Origin: Desulfosoma sp.
GTDB taxonomy: Bacteria > Desulfobacterota > Syntrophobacteria > Syntrophobacterales > DSM-9756
Reading direction: 5' to 3'
DNA: 64,000 nt
Assembly (NCBI GenBank): GCA_037481875.1
Contig: JBBFKY010000002.1
Location: 167,264-231,263 of the forward strand
This document shows, one piece after another, positions 54,064-62,768 of this stretch. A model generated the notes under the pieces. That model was not told the origin of the DNA, did not search any database, and saw nothing but the letters and a program-made list of their open reading frames with translations. The position numbers and the translations under genes were made by a program. Every line of letters begins with the position of its first letter. Position 1 is the first letter of the stretch.

Positions 54064-55389
54064 CTAGGTAGGCTTGCCTTCCATACTCTGCACCAGATCT
54101 TGAATAGCCCCTTGAATCTTACTCAGAGCCCCAAGCCTTTCCTTAGCCTTTTCCAAAGGCGCCAAGGCCTTGGGATTCTTTTGTCGTCCAAGGGCTTGCG
54201 CTGCCCAGTTGACCACGTAGGGGTTCTCATGCTCGGTCATCCTTACGAGAATCTGAAAACTAGGTTCCGTAGGAATGGCGCCCAGAACCATGAGTAGGCC
54301 GGTTTTCAATTCGTCAAAGGCCGTGTTTTCAAAAAGAGTCTTCTCGATGACCGGTACCGAGGCTTCCCCTATTTCCTCAAGATATTTCAAGCACATCTGA
54401 GAAAAATAAGGGAAGCGAAACATGGACAGTTCGGCCAACAGGCGGATCGATTCCGAATGTCCTGCGGAATGGATCAGTTCCGGGACAAACAAACTCGCCC
54501 AGGAAAAGTTGTAGCATAAAGGAAGAAGATACGGGACCGCCGCCGCGCCGTCCCTTTGAATCTCTTCCACGACGGAAGCCAGAGCCGTACGGCGCGCTTC
54601 GAAACCTTCCATATCCTTTTGAGGGAACCGATTGAGGTCGTTGGCGGCCTTGAGTTTAGCCACGCGCTGTGCCTTGCGGTTATCACCGTCTTGAGGAAAT
54701 TCCTTGGCGTAGGTGCGGGCTCGCTGAGCGATCCATAACTTTTCAAGCCAGGTGCTGGGTGAATAAAAATGCACCAGCTGCGTGCGTTCTATCCCTTCCC
54801 TTTTGTGGTAGCCGTTTTCCTGAAAGAACTCTTTCTCTTCAACCGCCACCTGGTACCGAGTGCGGGCCCGATAGAAGGCCGCATCGTAGTCTCCTTGCCC
54901 AAGGCAGGCGGCGACGAGCATATCGTGGAGGCGGTCATCTTCCGGGAATGTCACCAGAAGCTGCTCGGCAAGCTTTCGAGCCTTGCCGTAGGATTCATCC
55001 ATAAGAGCTTGAAATCCCGTATGAATGTCTTTCTGGAGTTTTTCCCTTTGTTGGACACGCTCTTCAAGTTTTTGGAGCTCGTCTTTGGGCAAAGTCTTGC
55101 GCGCTTCTTCGTGAAGAGGCATGCAGCATTTTTTGTATTTTTTTCCGGAGCCGCAAGGACAAGGATCGTTGCGCCCTACCCTGCGCACGACCAATTCGTC
55201 GGCCAGGGCCATCTGACGTCGCGAGATCTTGTAGTCGGCGATCAATTTGTCCAAATCTTGTTCACGAAGGCCGTAGCGTGCACAAACCGTTTCGCGGCTC
55301 ACTCCTTGAAAAATATCGTAAACAGGCTGCCACGGACTTGGAGTTGGTTCCGTGGTACCCGAGGATGCTGGCCTAAAAGTCTCTGCCAT
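54064..55389 (-). CDS. SEC-C motif protein with helical-repeat C terminus
   Basis: The zinc-binding SEC-C motif (RNDPCPCGSGKKYKKCC, near residue 72) is the clearest part of this 441-residue protein. It is preceded by a short domain (VYDIFQGVSRETVCARYGLREQDL). The C-terminal half is helical, with a HEAT-like pair (TEPSFQILVRMTEHENPYVVNWAAQALGRQKNPKALAPLEKAKE). SEC-C units bind ribosomes or SecB in other proteins; here the role is unknown. It is convergent with the kinase gene. An AAAGGA site precedes the ATG. Confidence 0.82.
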   Translation of the reverse strand: MAETFRPASSGTTEPTPSPWQPVYDIFQGVSRETVCARYGLREQDLDKLIADYKISRRQMALADELVVRRVGRNDPCPCGSGKKYKKCCMPLHEEARKTLPKDELQKLEERVQQREKLQKDIHTGFQALMDESYGKARKLAEQLLVTFPEDDRLHDMLVAACLGQGDYDAAFYRARTRYQVAVEEKEFFQENGYHKREGIERTQLVHFYSPSTWLEKLWIAQRARTYAKEFPQDGDNRKAQRVAKLKAANDLNRFPQKDMEGFEARRTALASVVEEIQRDGAAAVPYLLPLCYNFSWASLFVPELIHSAGHSESIRLLAELSMFRFPYFSQMCLKYLEEIGEASVPVIEKTLFENTAFDELKTGLLMVLGAIPTEPSFQILVRMTEHENPYVVNWAAQALGRQKNPKALAPLEKAKERLGALSKIQGAIQDLVQSMEGKPT

Positions 55390-55395
55390 CAGCAA

Positions 55396-55470
55396 AATCC
55401 TTTCATTTCATGGCTCACACCTTCACGATTCACACCTTCATCATTTCATGATTCACCACTTCACACCATG
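55396..55470. repeat. Degenerate 8-bp repeat tract
   Basis: Read on the minus strand, units of about 8 bp with a GTGAA or ATGAA core follow one another eight times (GTGTGAAG, TGGTGAAT, CATGAAAT, GATGAAGG, TGTGAATC and so on) between aroK and the SEC-C gene. The period and TGAR core match the tract at 1-72. Confidence 0.6.
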
Positions 55471-55471
55471 T

Positions 55472-56032
55472 CTACCATCTGGAAACGGTTCTGTCAAAAT
55501 CGGCTAAGGCTTTGTAGACTCGAATGATTTCAGATGCAAGATCTTTGGGAGCCGCGGTGTCTGTATGGAGCGTTAGATGTGCCGAGGCGGCATACCATGG
55601 ATTTCTTTTTTGGAGTATTTCTGCGGTTTCTTGCAGGATGTGCCGTCCGGTCAGCGACGGTCTTTGTGTGCTCGATTTTTTATCCGTAGCAAGGCGTTCT
55701 TGAAGGGTTACAAGGTCACAACGAAGCCATACGGTAAAAAATTCGTTTTGCAACCGTTGGCTGTTTATTTCCTTTTCCACAATACCGCCTCCCGTAGCCA
55801 CCACGATGGCCACCCGGCGGGAGAGCTTTTCCAGAAGTTGAGCCTCTTCGTCACGAAATCTTTCCCAACCGAATCTTTCCACCCATTCCGCGATGGAGGA
55901 TCCGAAGGAACGGGACAGTTCCTCATCCATGTCCACGAAAGTCCAACCCAGGAATTCGGCAACCAAGGGGCCGACGGTGCTTTTCCCTGAAGCTCGAAAA
56001 CCGATGAGGGCTATACGTTGTGCTAGCGGCAT
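55472..56032 (-). CDS. aroK: Shikimate kinase
   Basis: This 186-residue kinase phosphorylates shikimate at O3 in aromatic amino acid synthesis. The P-loop is GFRASGKST, the shikimate-binding Asp-Arg part is VDMDEELSRSFG and RFGWERFRDEEAQLLEKL, and the middle GGGIV is conserved. The ATG at 56032 has an AAAGGGGA site. It is divergent from aroQ, with a repeat element between them. Confidence 0.95.
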   Translation of the reverse strand: MPLAQRIALIGFRASGKSTVGPLVAEFLGWTFVDMDEELSRSFGSSIAEWVERFGWERFRDEEAQLLEKLSRRVAIVVATGGGIVEKEINSQRLQNEFFTVWLRCDLVTLQERLATDKKSSTQRPSLTGRHILQETAEILQKRNPWYAASAHLTLHTDTAAPKDLASEIIRVYKALADFDRTVSRW

Positions 56033-56054
56033 CAACCATTCCCCTTTCAGGACC

Positions 56055-56165
56055 GATTCCTAAGAGCTTGTCTGAGAACCATTTTTTCGTTCCAGAACGG
56101 CTATCCCGCCCTGACAATGAGCGGGCCGGCGGCCCGCGCTCCCAGGAAACCCATTGCCTTTCCTC
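56055..56165 (+). repeat. MITE-like element, partial copy 9
   Basis: GCTTGTCTGAGAACC at the left, then a GC palindrome with GGCTATCCCGCCC and GGGCCGGCGGCCCGCGCTCCCAGG. It lies between aroK and aroQ and lacks the usual right end. The bases from 56166 to 56319 show no clear signal except an AAGGAGG site before aroQ. Confidence 0.65.
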
Positions 56166-56319
56166 ATTGTCGAAAAACCTTCAACAATAGTTTCTCACTC
56201 AAGACACACTCTTGCAGACTTTCCATAGCCAAAAATTCCTTAGACGTAAACAAGCTGCCTAAGATACAAGAAAAGTCTCGAATGAAAATGAGTATCAGAA
56301 CACAAGGAGGTCTCAGCAT

Positions 56320-56757
56320 ATGAAAAAGATTTTGGTGCTCCACGGGGTCAATCTCAACATGTTTGGCCGAAGGGATTCCAAGCATTACGGGACTTGGACC
56401 TTGACTGAGATCGATCAAGCCTTGGTGGAACTGGGAGCGGTTTTGGGAGTGCATGTGGAAACATTTCAAACCAACAGGGAAGGAGAAATGGTGGAACGCA
56501 TTCACGCCGCTTTGGACGACGGCACAAACGCCATTGTGATCAACGCCGGCGCCTGGACCCATTACAGCTACGCTCTGAGAGACGCTCTGGAAATGCTTTC
56601 CATTCCCATTGTGGAAGTGCACATGTCCCATATCGACGCTCGAGAACCATTTAGGCGGCAATCTGTTCTGGCCCCAGTGGTGAGCGGGCTCATTTCAGGC
56701 TTTGGGGTACAAAGTTATCTCTTGGGGCTTCGAGCCGCCGTGTCCCTATTGGTTTGA
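56320..56757 (+). CDS. aroQ: 3-dehydroquinate dehydratase, type II
   Basis: This 145-residue enzyme removes water from 3-dehydroquinate. Family parts: LVLHGVNLNMFGRRDSKHYGTW (Arg and the catalytic Tyr), INAGAWTHYSYALRDAL (Asn and His) and VEVHMSHIDAREPFRRQSVLAPV (His). Two positions differ from most members: HGV in place of NGP or HGP at the first loop, and SH in place of SN after the last His. The catalytic residues otherwise remain. An AAGGAGG site precedes the ATG. Confidence 0.9.
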   Translation: MKKILVLHGVNLNMFGRRDSKHYGTWTLTEIDQALVELGAVLGVHVETFQTNREGEMVERIHAALDDGTNAIVINAGAWTHYSYALRDALEMLSIPIVEVHMSHIDAREPFRRQSVLAPVVSGLISGFGVQSYLLGLRAAVSLLV

Positions 56758-56784
56758 CGGTTGATCGGACCAGCACCCAGGATG

Positions 56785-57060
56785 CTGTCAGAAAGCTTGG
56801 AATGAGTCGTTCCGAGCAAAAGTGCAAAGGCACGGCGAGCCGTGCCCTTAGGAACTTGTCGAAGAGCGCATAATGACCCCTGCGTCGCATGCCGTTAATG
56901 GTAGAGGCGAGGCGCGTCTGGCCCTTAAAAACCCTAGACGGGGCTTTTCCCTGGGAGCGCAAGCCTTCAGCCCACCATGGGATTGAGCTGAACGCTCGAA
57001 CTTCCAGGAAAAACTTCGTTCTTAGACGCGCTTGTGGCGCCGCGTCTTCTCTTGCTTGAC
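56785..57060. repeat. MITE-like sequence, copy 10 (composite)
   Basis: The left part has GCTGTCAGAAAGCTTGGAATGAG and the hairpin GGCACGGCGAGCCGTGCC at 56831-56848, as in copies 4 and 8. A second terminal motif, CTTGTCGAAGAGCG, lies at about 56855, then GGGAGCGCAAGCC and an AACTTCCAGG arm. It appears to be two nested or fused copies. No gene is supported between aroQ and 57137. Confidence 0.6.
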
Positions 57061-57136
57061 GTCCCCTTCTCGATTCGGCTAGGAGAAGGGTGCGGAAAAC
57101 ATAGGTTTTGCTTCTCAAACCTTTGAGGGCCCATCC

Positions 57137-57910
57137 GTGCGACGGGACATTTTATCGCCCGATCATCCTCTGCTACGGCGTCTGCCTTGTTGGGGAGCGT
57201 CACTTCTTTCGGCATGGTATCGAACATGTCGCTTCCTCCTTTTGGGCCGAAATCATCTTCACTCGGTCCTGGAAGGGCGTCCTTGCGGTCTTTTGACCAC
57301 GTGGCACTTTGCTTTTCCTTCGGTGATTTACTTTTTTCGGCATTTGAACGGCATCGTCATGGTCAGTCGATCCAGAGACGGCGAATGGGCTTCGAGGCTT
57401 GTGGAATGCCTTGGTTTTCGGACCGTTCGAGGCTCCTCCCATCGTGGAGGAGCTCAAGCCCTGCGTGCCATGCTTCGATGGACTCGAACAGGTTGCCCTG
57501 CAGGGCTGATCGCCGACGGTTCCCAAGGCCCACCACTACAAGCTCAAAAAGGAATCGTATGGTTGGCTTCCATCACCGGACTCCCTCTTGTTCCTGTGAG
57601 TCTTGCCGCCAGCAAGGCCTGGCGCTTGCCCAGTTGGGACGGCACCCTAATTCCGAAGCCGTTCGCAGACCTTGTTCTCGCTGCGGGGGATCCCATTCGT
57701 GTGCCGGCCTCTATTCATGAAGAAGATTTAGAATGGTACCGACAGCTTCTGGAAATGCGTCTCAACACTCTAACACAGCTTGCCCAAGAGACCGTCGTGC
57801 GCGTCGATGCTTTTGCGGCGTTGCCTCGAGGAGGCGGCTGGGCTGAGTGGTATCGTCGAAAAGAACCCATGCGACCATCTAGCGAGGAAAGGAGGCCCCA
57901 TGATTCGTAG
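57137..57910 (+). CDS. DUF374 lysophospholipid acyltransferase-like protein
   Basis: This 257-residue protein matches the DUF374 group of LPLAT acyltransferases. LTTWHFAFPSVIYFF stands where active members have an HxxxxD-like motif, followed by MVSRSRDGEWASRLVECLGFRTVRGSS and GLIADGSQGPPLQAQKGIVWLASITGLPLVPVS. It probably acylates a lipid A or phospholipid precursor at the inner membrane. The start is GTG with a GAGGG site. Its last 11 bases overlap fabH, so the genes are coupled. Confidence 0.85.
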   Translation: MRRDILSPDHPLLRRLPCWGASLLSAWYRTCRFLLLGRNHLHSVLEGRPCGLLTTWHFAFPSVIYFFRHLNGIVMVSRSRDGEWASRLVECLGFRTVRGSSHRGGAQALRAMLRWTRTGCPAGLIADGSQGPPLQAQKGIVWLASITGLPLVPVSLAASKAWRLPSWDGTLIPKPFADLVLAAGDPIRVPASIHEEDLEWYRQLLEMRLNTLTQLAQETVVRVDAFAALPRGGGWAEWYRRKEPMRPSSEERRPHDS

Positions 57911-58895
57911 CGCCATTGCCGGCATTGGAAGCTATGTGCCGCCGAAGGTGGTCACCAATGATGATCTGGCTCAGCTCATGACCACCAGTGACGAATGGAT
58001 TCAGACGCGAACGGGCATTCGAGAACGACGCTACGCCGAAGAAGGGGTCAAGTGTTCCGACTTGGCTTTGGAAGCCAGTCGCAAAGCCCTTGACGATGCC
58101 AAATTGACGCCGGCGGACATCGATTTTCTGATTTTGGCCACCCTCAGTCCGGATCACCATTTTCCGGGCTCCGCCTGCTACCTGCAGCCTAAACTGGGCA
58201 CGGGCCCCATCGGCTGCCTGGATGTGCGCAATCAATGCACCGGTTTTCTTTATGCGCTCACGGTCGCCGACGCCATGATTCGTGCCGGAACATACAAAAA
58301 CATCTTGGTGGTTGGCTCCGAAGTTCATAGCAGCGCGTTGGATTTTTCGGATCGGGGCCGCGATGTAGCCGTATTGTTCGGGGACGGTGCCGCCGCCGTG
58401 GTTCTGTCGCCTTCTCCTTCTTCGGACCGCGGAGTCCTGTACACGGAACTTCATGCGGACGGCCGATTTGCTCGAGCCTTGTATCTGGACATCTGGGACA
58501 TTTCCAAAAAACCCTACATGACCGAGTCAACCATCGCCGGCACGGACATTTGGCCTCAAATGGATGGCAAGACGGTTTTTAAGCACGCCGTCTCGCGTCT
58601 ATGCGAAGTGATTCAGCACACCCTGGAAGTGAACGGCCTCAAAGGCGAAGACGTTAAATTTGTGATACCCCATCAAGCCAACATGCGCATTAACCAAATG
58701 GTGGCTCAGAAATTAGGGTTTCCAGAGGAAAAATTCCTGCACAACATGCAGCGGTATGGGAATACGACCGCCGCCAGTATTCCTCTTCTGTTGGATGAAA
58801 CCTATCGTAACGGCTTGTTAGAACCGGGAGATTTGGTGCTCTTGGCAGCTTTTGGATCCGGTTTCACTTGGGGAACCGCTTTGGTGCGATGGTAG
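57900..58895 (+). CDS. fabH: Beta-ketoacyl-ACP synthase III
   Basis: This 331-residue enzyme starts fatty acid synthesis by condensing acetyl-CoA with malonyl-ACP. The catalytic triad is visible: Cys in DVRNQCTGFLYALTV, His in VIPHQANMRINQ and Asn in MQRYGNTTAASIPLLLDE. The C-terminal GSGFTWGTALVRW is standard. The ATG at 57900 has an AAAGGAGG site. Its last 78 bp overlap the 3' end of the PPDK-like gene on the other strand. Confidence 0.96.
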   Translation: MIRSAIAGIGSYVPPKVVTNDDLAQLMTTSDEWIQTRTGIRERRYAEEGVKCSDLALEASRKALDDAKLTPADIDFLILATLSPDHHFPGSACYLQPKLGTGPIGCLDVRNQCTGFLYALTVADAMIRAGTYKNILVVGSEVHSSALDFSDRGRDVAVLFGDGAAAVVLSPSPSSDRGVLYTELHADGRFARALYLDIWDISKKPYMTESTIAGTDIWPQMDGKTVFKHAVSRLCEVIQHTLEVNGLKGEDVKFVIPHQANMRINQMVAQKLGFPEEKFLHNMQRYGNTTAASIPLLLDETYRNGLLEPGDLVLLAAFGSGFTWGTALVRW

Positions 58896-61748
58896 AAGAT
58901 GTTTCTCGAGGCCTAAGAATTCCTTAAGCTTCGAGATGACCTGTCGTACCTTTTCAGGTTCGATGCGAATCCCCACGGCGGCAATAACGGAATGACGCCG
59001 ATAGGGATCCACTTCGAACTGCCAAGGCCGAACGGCTTCTTCAAGGCCGTAACTTCTTAGAAAAGTTTGAAATTCCTGAACGTGTCGACAAAGCCTTTCG
59101 TATTCGTCCCGACCATAGACCACCCCGTCAAATTCCCCGAAGGAACAACGGCCAAAGGCGAGCACATACCCCGATTGGGCATCGGGATTGCCGCCTGGCT
59201 TTTCCTTCATGATACGAAGTTCGGGATATGGAGCAAAAACCGCGTCCACATGATACAGGTCAACGAATTCGCCTTCCGCCACGGTGCTTTGAAACGTCAA
59301 GGGACAACCATGTTTGGTTTGGTCCAAAAAGGTTCGAAGATACCGGCAGACCACATCAAAATCTTCCTCAGGAATCGCCAAACCGATGCTCACAATGCGC
59401 GCATGGCCTTGCCCCAAGGGTGGTTCCCCCTGAATGATGCGAAGCTTTTCCCTGAGTCGAGGATTGATTTGCTGCAGATAGGAAAGGAAATTGCGTGCCA
59501 GCACTTCTTTCTCCGCATATTTCATGAGACCCGGATTCACGTGAACACTGTCCAGATCCTGATCGTATTCGAAGTTACTGGCAAAAATGAGATAGTAATA
59601 ATGGGGAACACGCATGAGATGAAATCCTTCGGCTTCAAAGTCCTTCACGACGCTCATGGTTCTATTTTTAATGAAAATGTCCCGGATCACATCCCCTTCG
59701 TTTTCCCCACGTTCCTTCGCTTTGGCCACCATGATTTCATGAATCCAGTGTGTCCGCCACGTGGTGCACAACATCAGGGCTCTAAGGATTTTTAAGACCT
59801 CTTCGCCCAGACGATGGCCGTGATAGACCAAAGGTGGGCCTAGGTCGAACTGGTCGATTCGGACATCTTTCAGAGCCAGAGTGCGTTCCCGATCCTTTTC
59901 GGGAATGTAGATCAGGTAGGTGGCAAAGGCGTGCATGAGCTCTTTTTCCGAAACGCTTCGATCGCCCTCCTTAAGGCGCGTTTCCAGCCGTTGATAATGG
60001 GCCAGTTCCAGCTCCATCTGGTAATGAATGTCCAACAACGTCTCGTAATCCAGTTCATGATAACCCGCTCGATGGAACTGATCCCTCAGGTATTCCCAAT
60101 CCACGTAAAGCTTCTTGCGGATTTTTCTATCCACCAAAAAATCTTGAGATTCCGTATGCCCGACAATGCCTCGTTCTCCGTCCACAAACACGTTACGACC
60201 TAGGTAGGCCGCCAAGGTACATTCGGGATTAAGTTCAATGCGGTCTTCGTCCACTACCAGCAGAGAACGGCCTTCCACATCCGTTACGTTGATCAGGTAG
60301 GGCTTGCTGTAAGCGACAGCGGAGACTGCTTCATGGCCGGTCACGTTTCCGTCACTTCGAATGATGCCTCGCACATTGGGGTGATTGACGGCAAGATCGG
60401 TTTCTCCATAGGGCCTTTTACGAAGCATGATCACATTCCGGCCCTGGCGTGCCAGTTCCAAGGCTTCTTCAGTTCCGAAAGCGAGAATGCCGTAATCGGC
60501 CGTGTCCGTAATAGGTTCACCCACGGCCAAAACGCGGTAGTTCTTGAAGCCTTCTCGAAGCATCTTTTCCGGCTGTTCCAAAGCCGTATTGATGATCAGC
60601 GAAGCCATCTGGATGGTGGTTTTCCCCTCATCCACCAGATCCCACATGGCACGAGCCGTAGCGGAAAAAGTCATGCGCAAAGGCCGCCGCTGGAGAATAT
60701 AGAGCTTTAAATTTTCCACGGTGAATTCCACATCAAGAGGCCTTTTGGCACGGGTCTCCAGCCGGTCTCGAACGGTCATGAGCAGCTGGTAAATATCCGG
60801 AAAACGTTCGGCCAAATCTTGAGTGTGCAGAAGCTCTTTGCGAAGCTTTCCCGAAACGATTTTGTCACATTGGACCTTCGGGGCCCATTCAATCACCGGT
60901 GTAGCCGCTCCAGTTCTGGGATTCCGCGTGAAAAGAACACCCCCTAAACAGCTATGTTCATCACGGTTTCCGAAGACCATACTCTGGACAATCACCGCCG
61001 TGCCCATGTCGTCAGGGACTTTGGGACTTCGGCTTAGTCGAGCTTCAACGGCCGTTTCGGCCATCCAAGAATGGAACACACTTTCGATGGCCGTCCGCAG
61101 CTGCCTGAGAGGATCCGATTCCATTCGGGCCGCCGGTCCCTGAGAGGGTGCCTGCAGCAGAACCTTCTTGTAAGCATCGATCAAAGGAAACAGCTCGTCG
61201 ACAGGCACCGACCCTTCATCACCCACATGAAACCTTTGCAAAACCTCAAAAAAACGTTCGTACGGAATCCCCAGGACCACCTCGCCATACATGCGAATGG
61301 CTTCCAGATAAGTGCCTAAAAGAAAGGCTTCATCTTCACCCGCTTCGATCAGAGCGGTCACGATTTCGTCATTCAGGCCCACATTGAGAATCGTGCTGAT
61401 AGCCCCGGGCAAAGAAACGGGAGCCCCTCCGCGTACAGCCACAATCAAAGGCATCCTTCCGCTGGTATCACCATAGCGACGCCCTACTCTCCGTTCCAAA
61501 TCGGCGAGTTCCATCGTGACCACAGCAAACAACCCTTCCGGCAGAGATCCTCCGTTTTCGTAAAAGGCACGCCAAGCATCGGTGGTCAGAATGAATCCGT
61601 CAGGAACGGAAATCCTCTTTTCCATTCCAGGAAAATCCGATCGAAGGTTTTGAAAATCTTCCACCAGCTTGGCCCCTTTGGCCCCCAGTTTGTCAATCTG
61701 AGAAGGGTCCGCCTTTTCAAAGGACACCCCCATGGTTTCGTAGGACAT
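58818..61748 (-). CDS. PPDK-like phosphotransfer protein with a novel C-terminal half
   Basis: Residues about 10-360 match the nucleotide-binding part of pyruvate phosphate dikinase (LGAKGAKLVEDFQNL, VAVRGGAPVSLPGAISTILNVGLND, VLFTRNPRTGAATPV). Residues about 405-530 match the swivelling domain, with the phosphate-carrying His kept (GNVTGHEAVSAVAYSKP, His near 472). The PEP/pyruvate barrel is missing; instead about 430 residues of unrecognised sequence follow (YVDWEYLRDQFHRAGYHELDY, HYYYLIFASNFEYDQDLDSV, HARIVSIGLAIPEEDFDVVC). The C-terminal 30 or so residues cross the end of fabH. It may be a dikinase acting on something other than pyruvate. The ATG at 61748 has a TAAGGAG site. Confidence 0.85.
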   Translation of the reverse strand: MSYETMGVSFEKADPSQIDKLGAKGAKLVEDFQNLRSDFPGMEKRISVPDGFILTTDAWRAFYENGGSLPEGLFAVVTMELADLERRVGRRYGDTSGRMPLIVAVRGGAPVSLPGAISTILNVGLNDEIVTALIEAGEDEAFLLGTYLEAIRMYGEVVLGIPYERFFEVLQRFHVGDEGSVPVDELFPLIDAYKKVLLQAPSQGPAARMESDPLRQLRTAIESVFHSWMAETAVEARLSRSPKVPDDMGTAVIVQSMVFGNRDEHSCLGGVLFTRNPRTGAATPVIEWAPKVQCDKIVSGKLRKELLHTQDLAERFPDIYQLLMTVRDRLETRAKRPLDVEFTVENLKLYILQRRPLRMTFSATARAMWDLVDEGKTTIQMASLIINTALEQPEKMLREGFKNYRVLAVGEPITDTADYGILAFGTEEALELARQGRNVIMLRKRPYGETDLAVNHPNVRGIIRSDGNVTGHEAVSAVAYSKPYLINVTDVEGRSLLVVDEDRIELNPECTLAAYLGRNVFVDGERGIVGHTESQDFLVDRKIRKKLYVDWEYLRDQFHRAGYHELDYETLLDIHYQMELELAHYQRLETRLKEGDRSVSEKELMHAFATYLIYIPEKDRERTLALKDVRIDQFDLGPPLVYHGHRLGEEVLKILRALMLCTTWRTHWIHEIMVAKAKERGENEGDVIRDIFIKNRTMSVVKDFEAEGFHLMRVPHYYYLIFASNFEYDQDLDSVHVNPGLMKYAEKEVLARNFLSYLQQINPRLREKLRIIQGEPPLGQGHARIVSIGLAIPEEDFDVVCRYLRTFLDQTKHGCPLTFQSTVAEGEFVDLYHVDAVFAPYPELRIMKEKPGGNPDAQSGYVLAFGRCSFGEFDGVVYGRDEYERLCRHVQEFQTFLRSYGLEEAVRPWQFEVDPYRRHSVIAAVGIRIEPEKVRQVISKLKEFLGLEKHLLPSHQSGSPSETGSKSCQEHQISRF

Positions 61749-61880
61749 ATAGGACTCCTTACCGCCGTACATTCTGCGTCTAGAGGCTTTATGGCTCTTC
61801 ATTTGATGCCACAGCTGTGCTACAAAAGAAAGGAATGTGAATTTTTTCGATTACCCGCGGCGGAACTTCGACACGAGAGC

Positions 61881-62768
61881 ATGAAACGCGAGGACTCACA
61901 TCGTATTCAGTATGCTTTGCGCTTTTATCACGTGACGCTGTCTTTGGAAATCGACAGGGACCGCTGTATTCGATGTGATCTATGTTCGTTGGCGTGCCCT
62001 CGCGAGGCATTGCGGATAGAAGCGGACGAGGACGGCCTCCAGATCTATTTGGATCATAACCGGTGTCTTTTGTGTGAAGTCTGTGCTTATGTGTGCCCTG
62101 TCTCGGCCGTATCTCTTCATTACCAAGATCGAGCCAAAGATCTGCTGCGCCTTTCCGGCGGGTTGCCATCCATACCGGAAAAGCTTCATGTGCAAGTAAG
62201 CCGTTGTCCGCACCGATGTGAACTTTTGGAAAAACAAGAGGAGCACTGGTGCCGACAGCAGCGCCGCCTTGTGGAAAACCGAGAAGCCTCATGCCCCAAG
62301 TACTGCTTTCGTTGTGTCCAGACGTGCCCTCGAGGCGTTTATCGAGAAACACTTGAAGGGACATCGCCTGAGTCCACCTTGTGCCTGCGGTGTGAACAGT
62401 GTTTGAAAACCTGCCCTCACGGATCCATTGAGATCAGCCCTCTTTTTCAAGGGACTGTGATCCTCAACGCAGATCTTTGCCCCGACGATTGCGCTCTCTG
62501 CCTTGATATTTGTCCGGTCAAGGTCATCCAGCGTCGCGAAGGACGCGTCACATTAGTTCACGACACATGCGCTCTGTGCGGGGCCTGCGCCAACATTTGT
62601 GATCGAGACGCCATTCAGGTTGTGCGCGAAGGAGTCCTTGTTTCCGATGAAACCGCATGTCCCTTGTGGATCCGTATTCGGGACGCCCTCACGGGCGCCT
62701 TGAACCGAGAAGGCTCCATGCTGAAAGCTTCACCCTCGTCTTCCGTCGGCCGGTGCGAACGTCCATGA
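61881..62768 (+). CDS. Polyferredoxin-like 4Fe-4S protein
   Basis: This 295-residue protein is built from ferredoxin units: CIRCDLCSLACP, CLLCEVCAYVCP, CPKYCFRCVQTCP, CLRCEQCLKTCP, CPDDCALCLDICP and CALCGACANICD, enough for about six [4Fe-4S] clusters. No membrane helix is visible. The start is uncertain (ATG 61881 with a weak GAGAG site). Its stop overlaps the HdrA start (ATGA), so it likely carries electrons to or from that flavoprotein in the cytoplasm. Confidence 0.88.
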   Translation: MKREDSHRIQYALRFYHVTLSLEIDRDRCIRCDLCSLACPREALRIEADEDGLQIYLDHNRCLLCEVCAYVCPVSAVSLHYQDRAKDLLRLSGGLPSIPEKLHVQVSRCPHRCELLEKQEEHWCRQQRRLVENREASCPKYCFRCVQTCPRGVYRETLEGTSPESTLCLRCEQCLKTCPHGSIEISPLFQGTVILNADLCPDDCALCLDICPVKVIQRREGRVTLVHDTCALCGACANICDRDAIQVVREGVLVSDETACPLWIRIRDALTGALNREGSMLKASPSSSVGRCERP

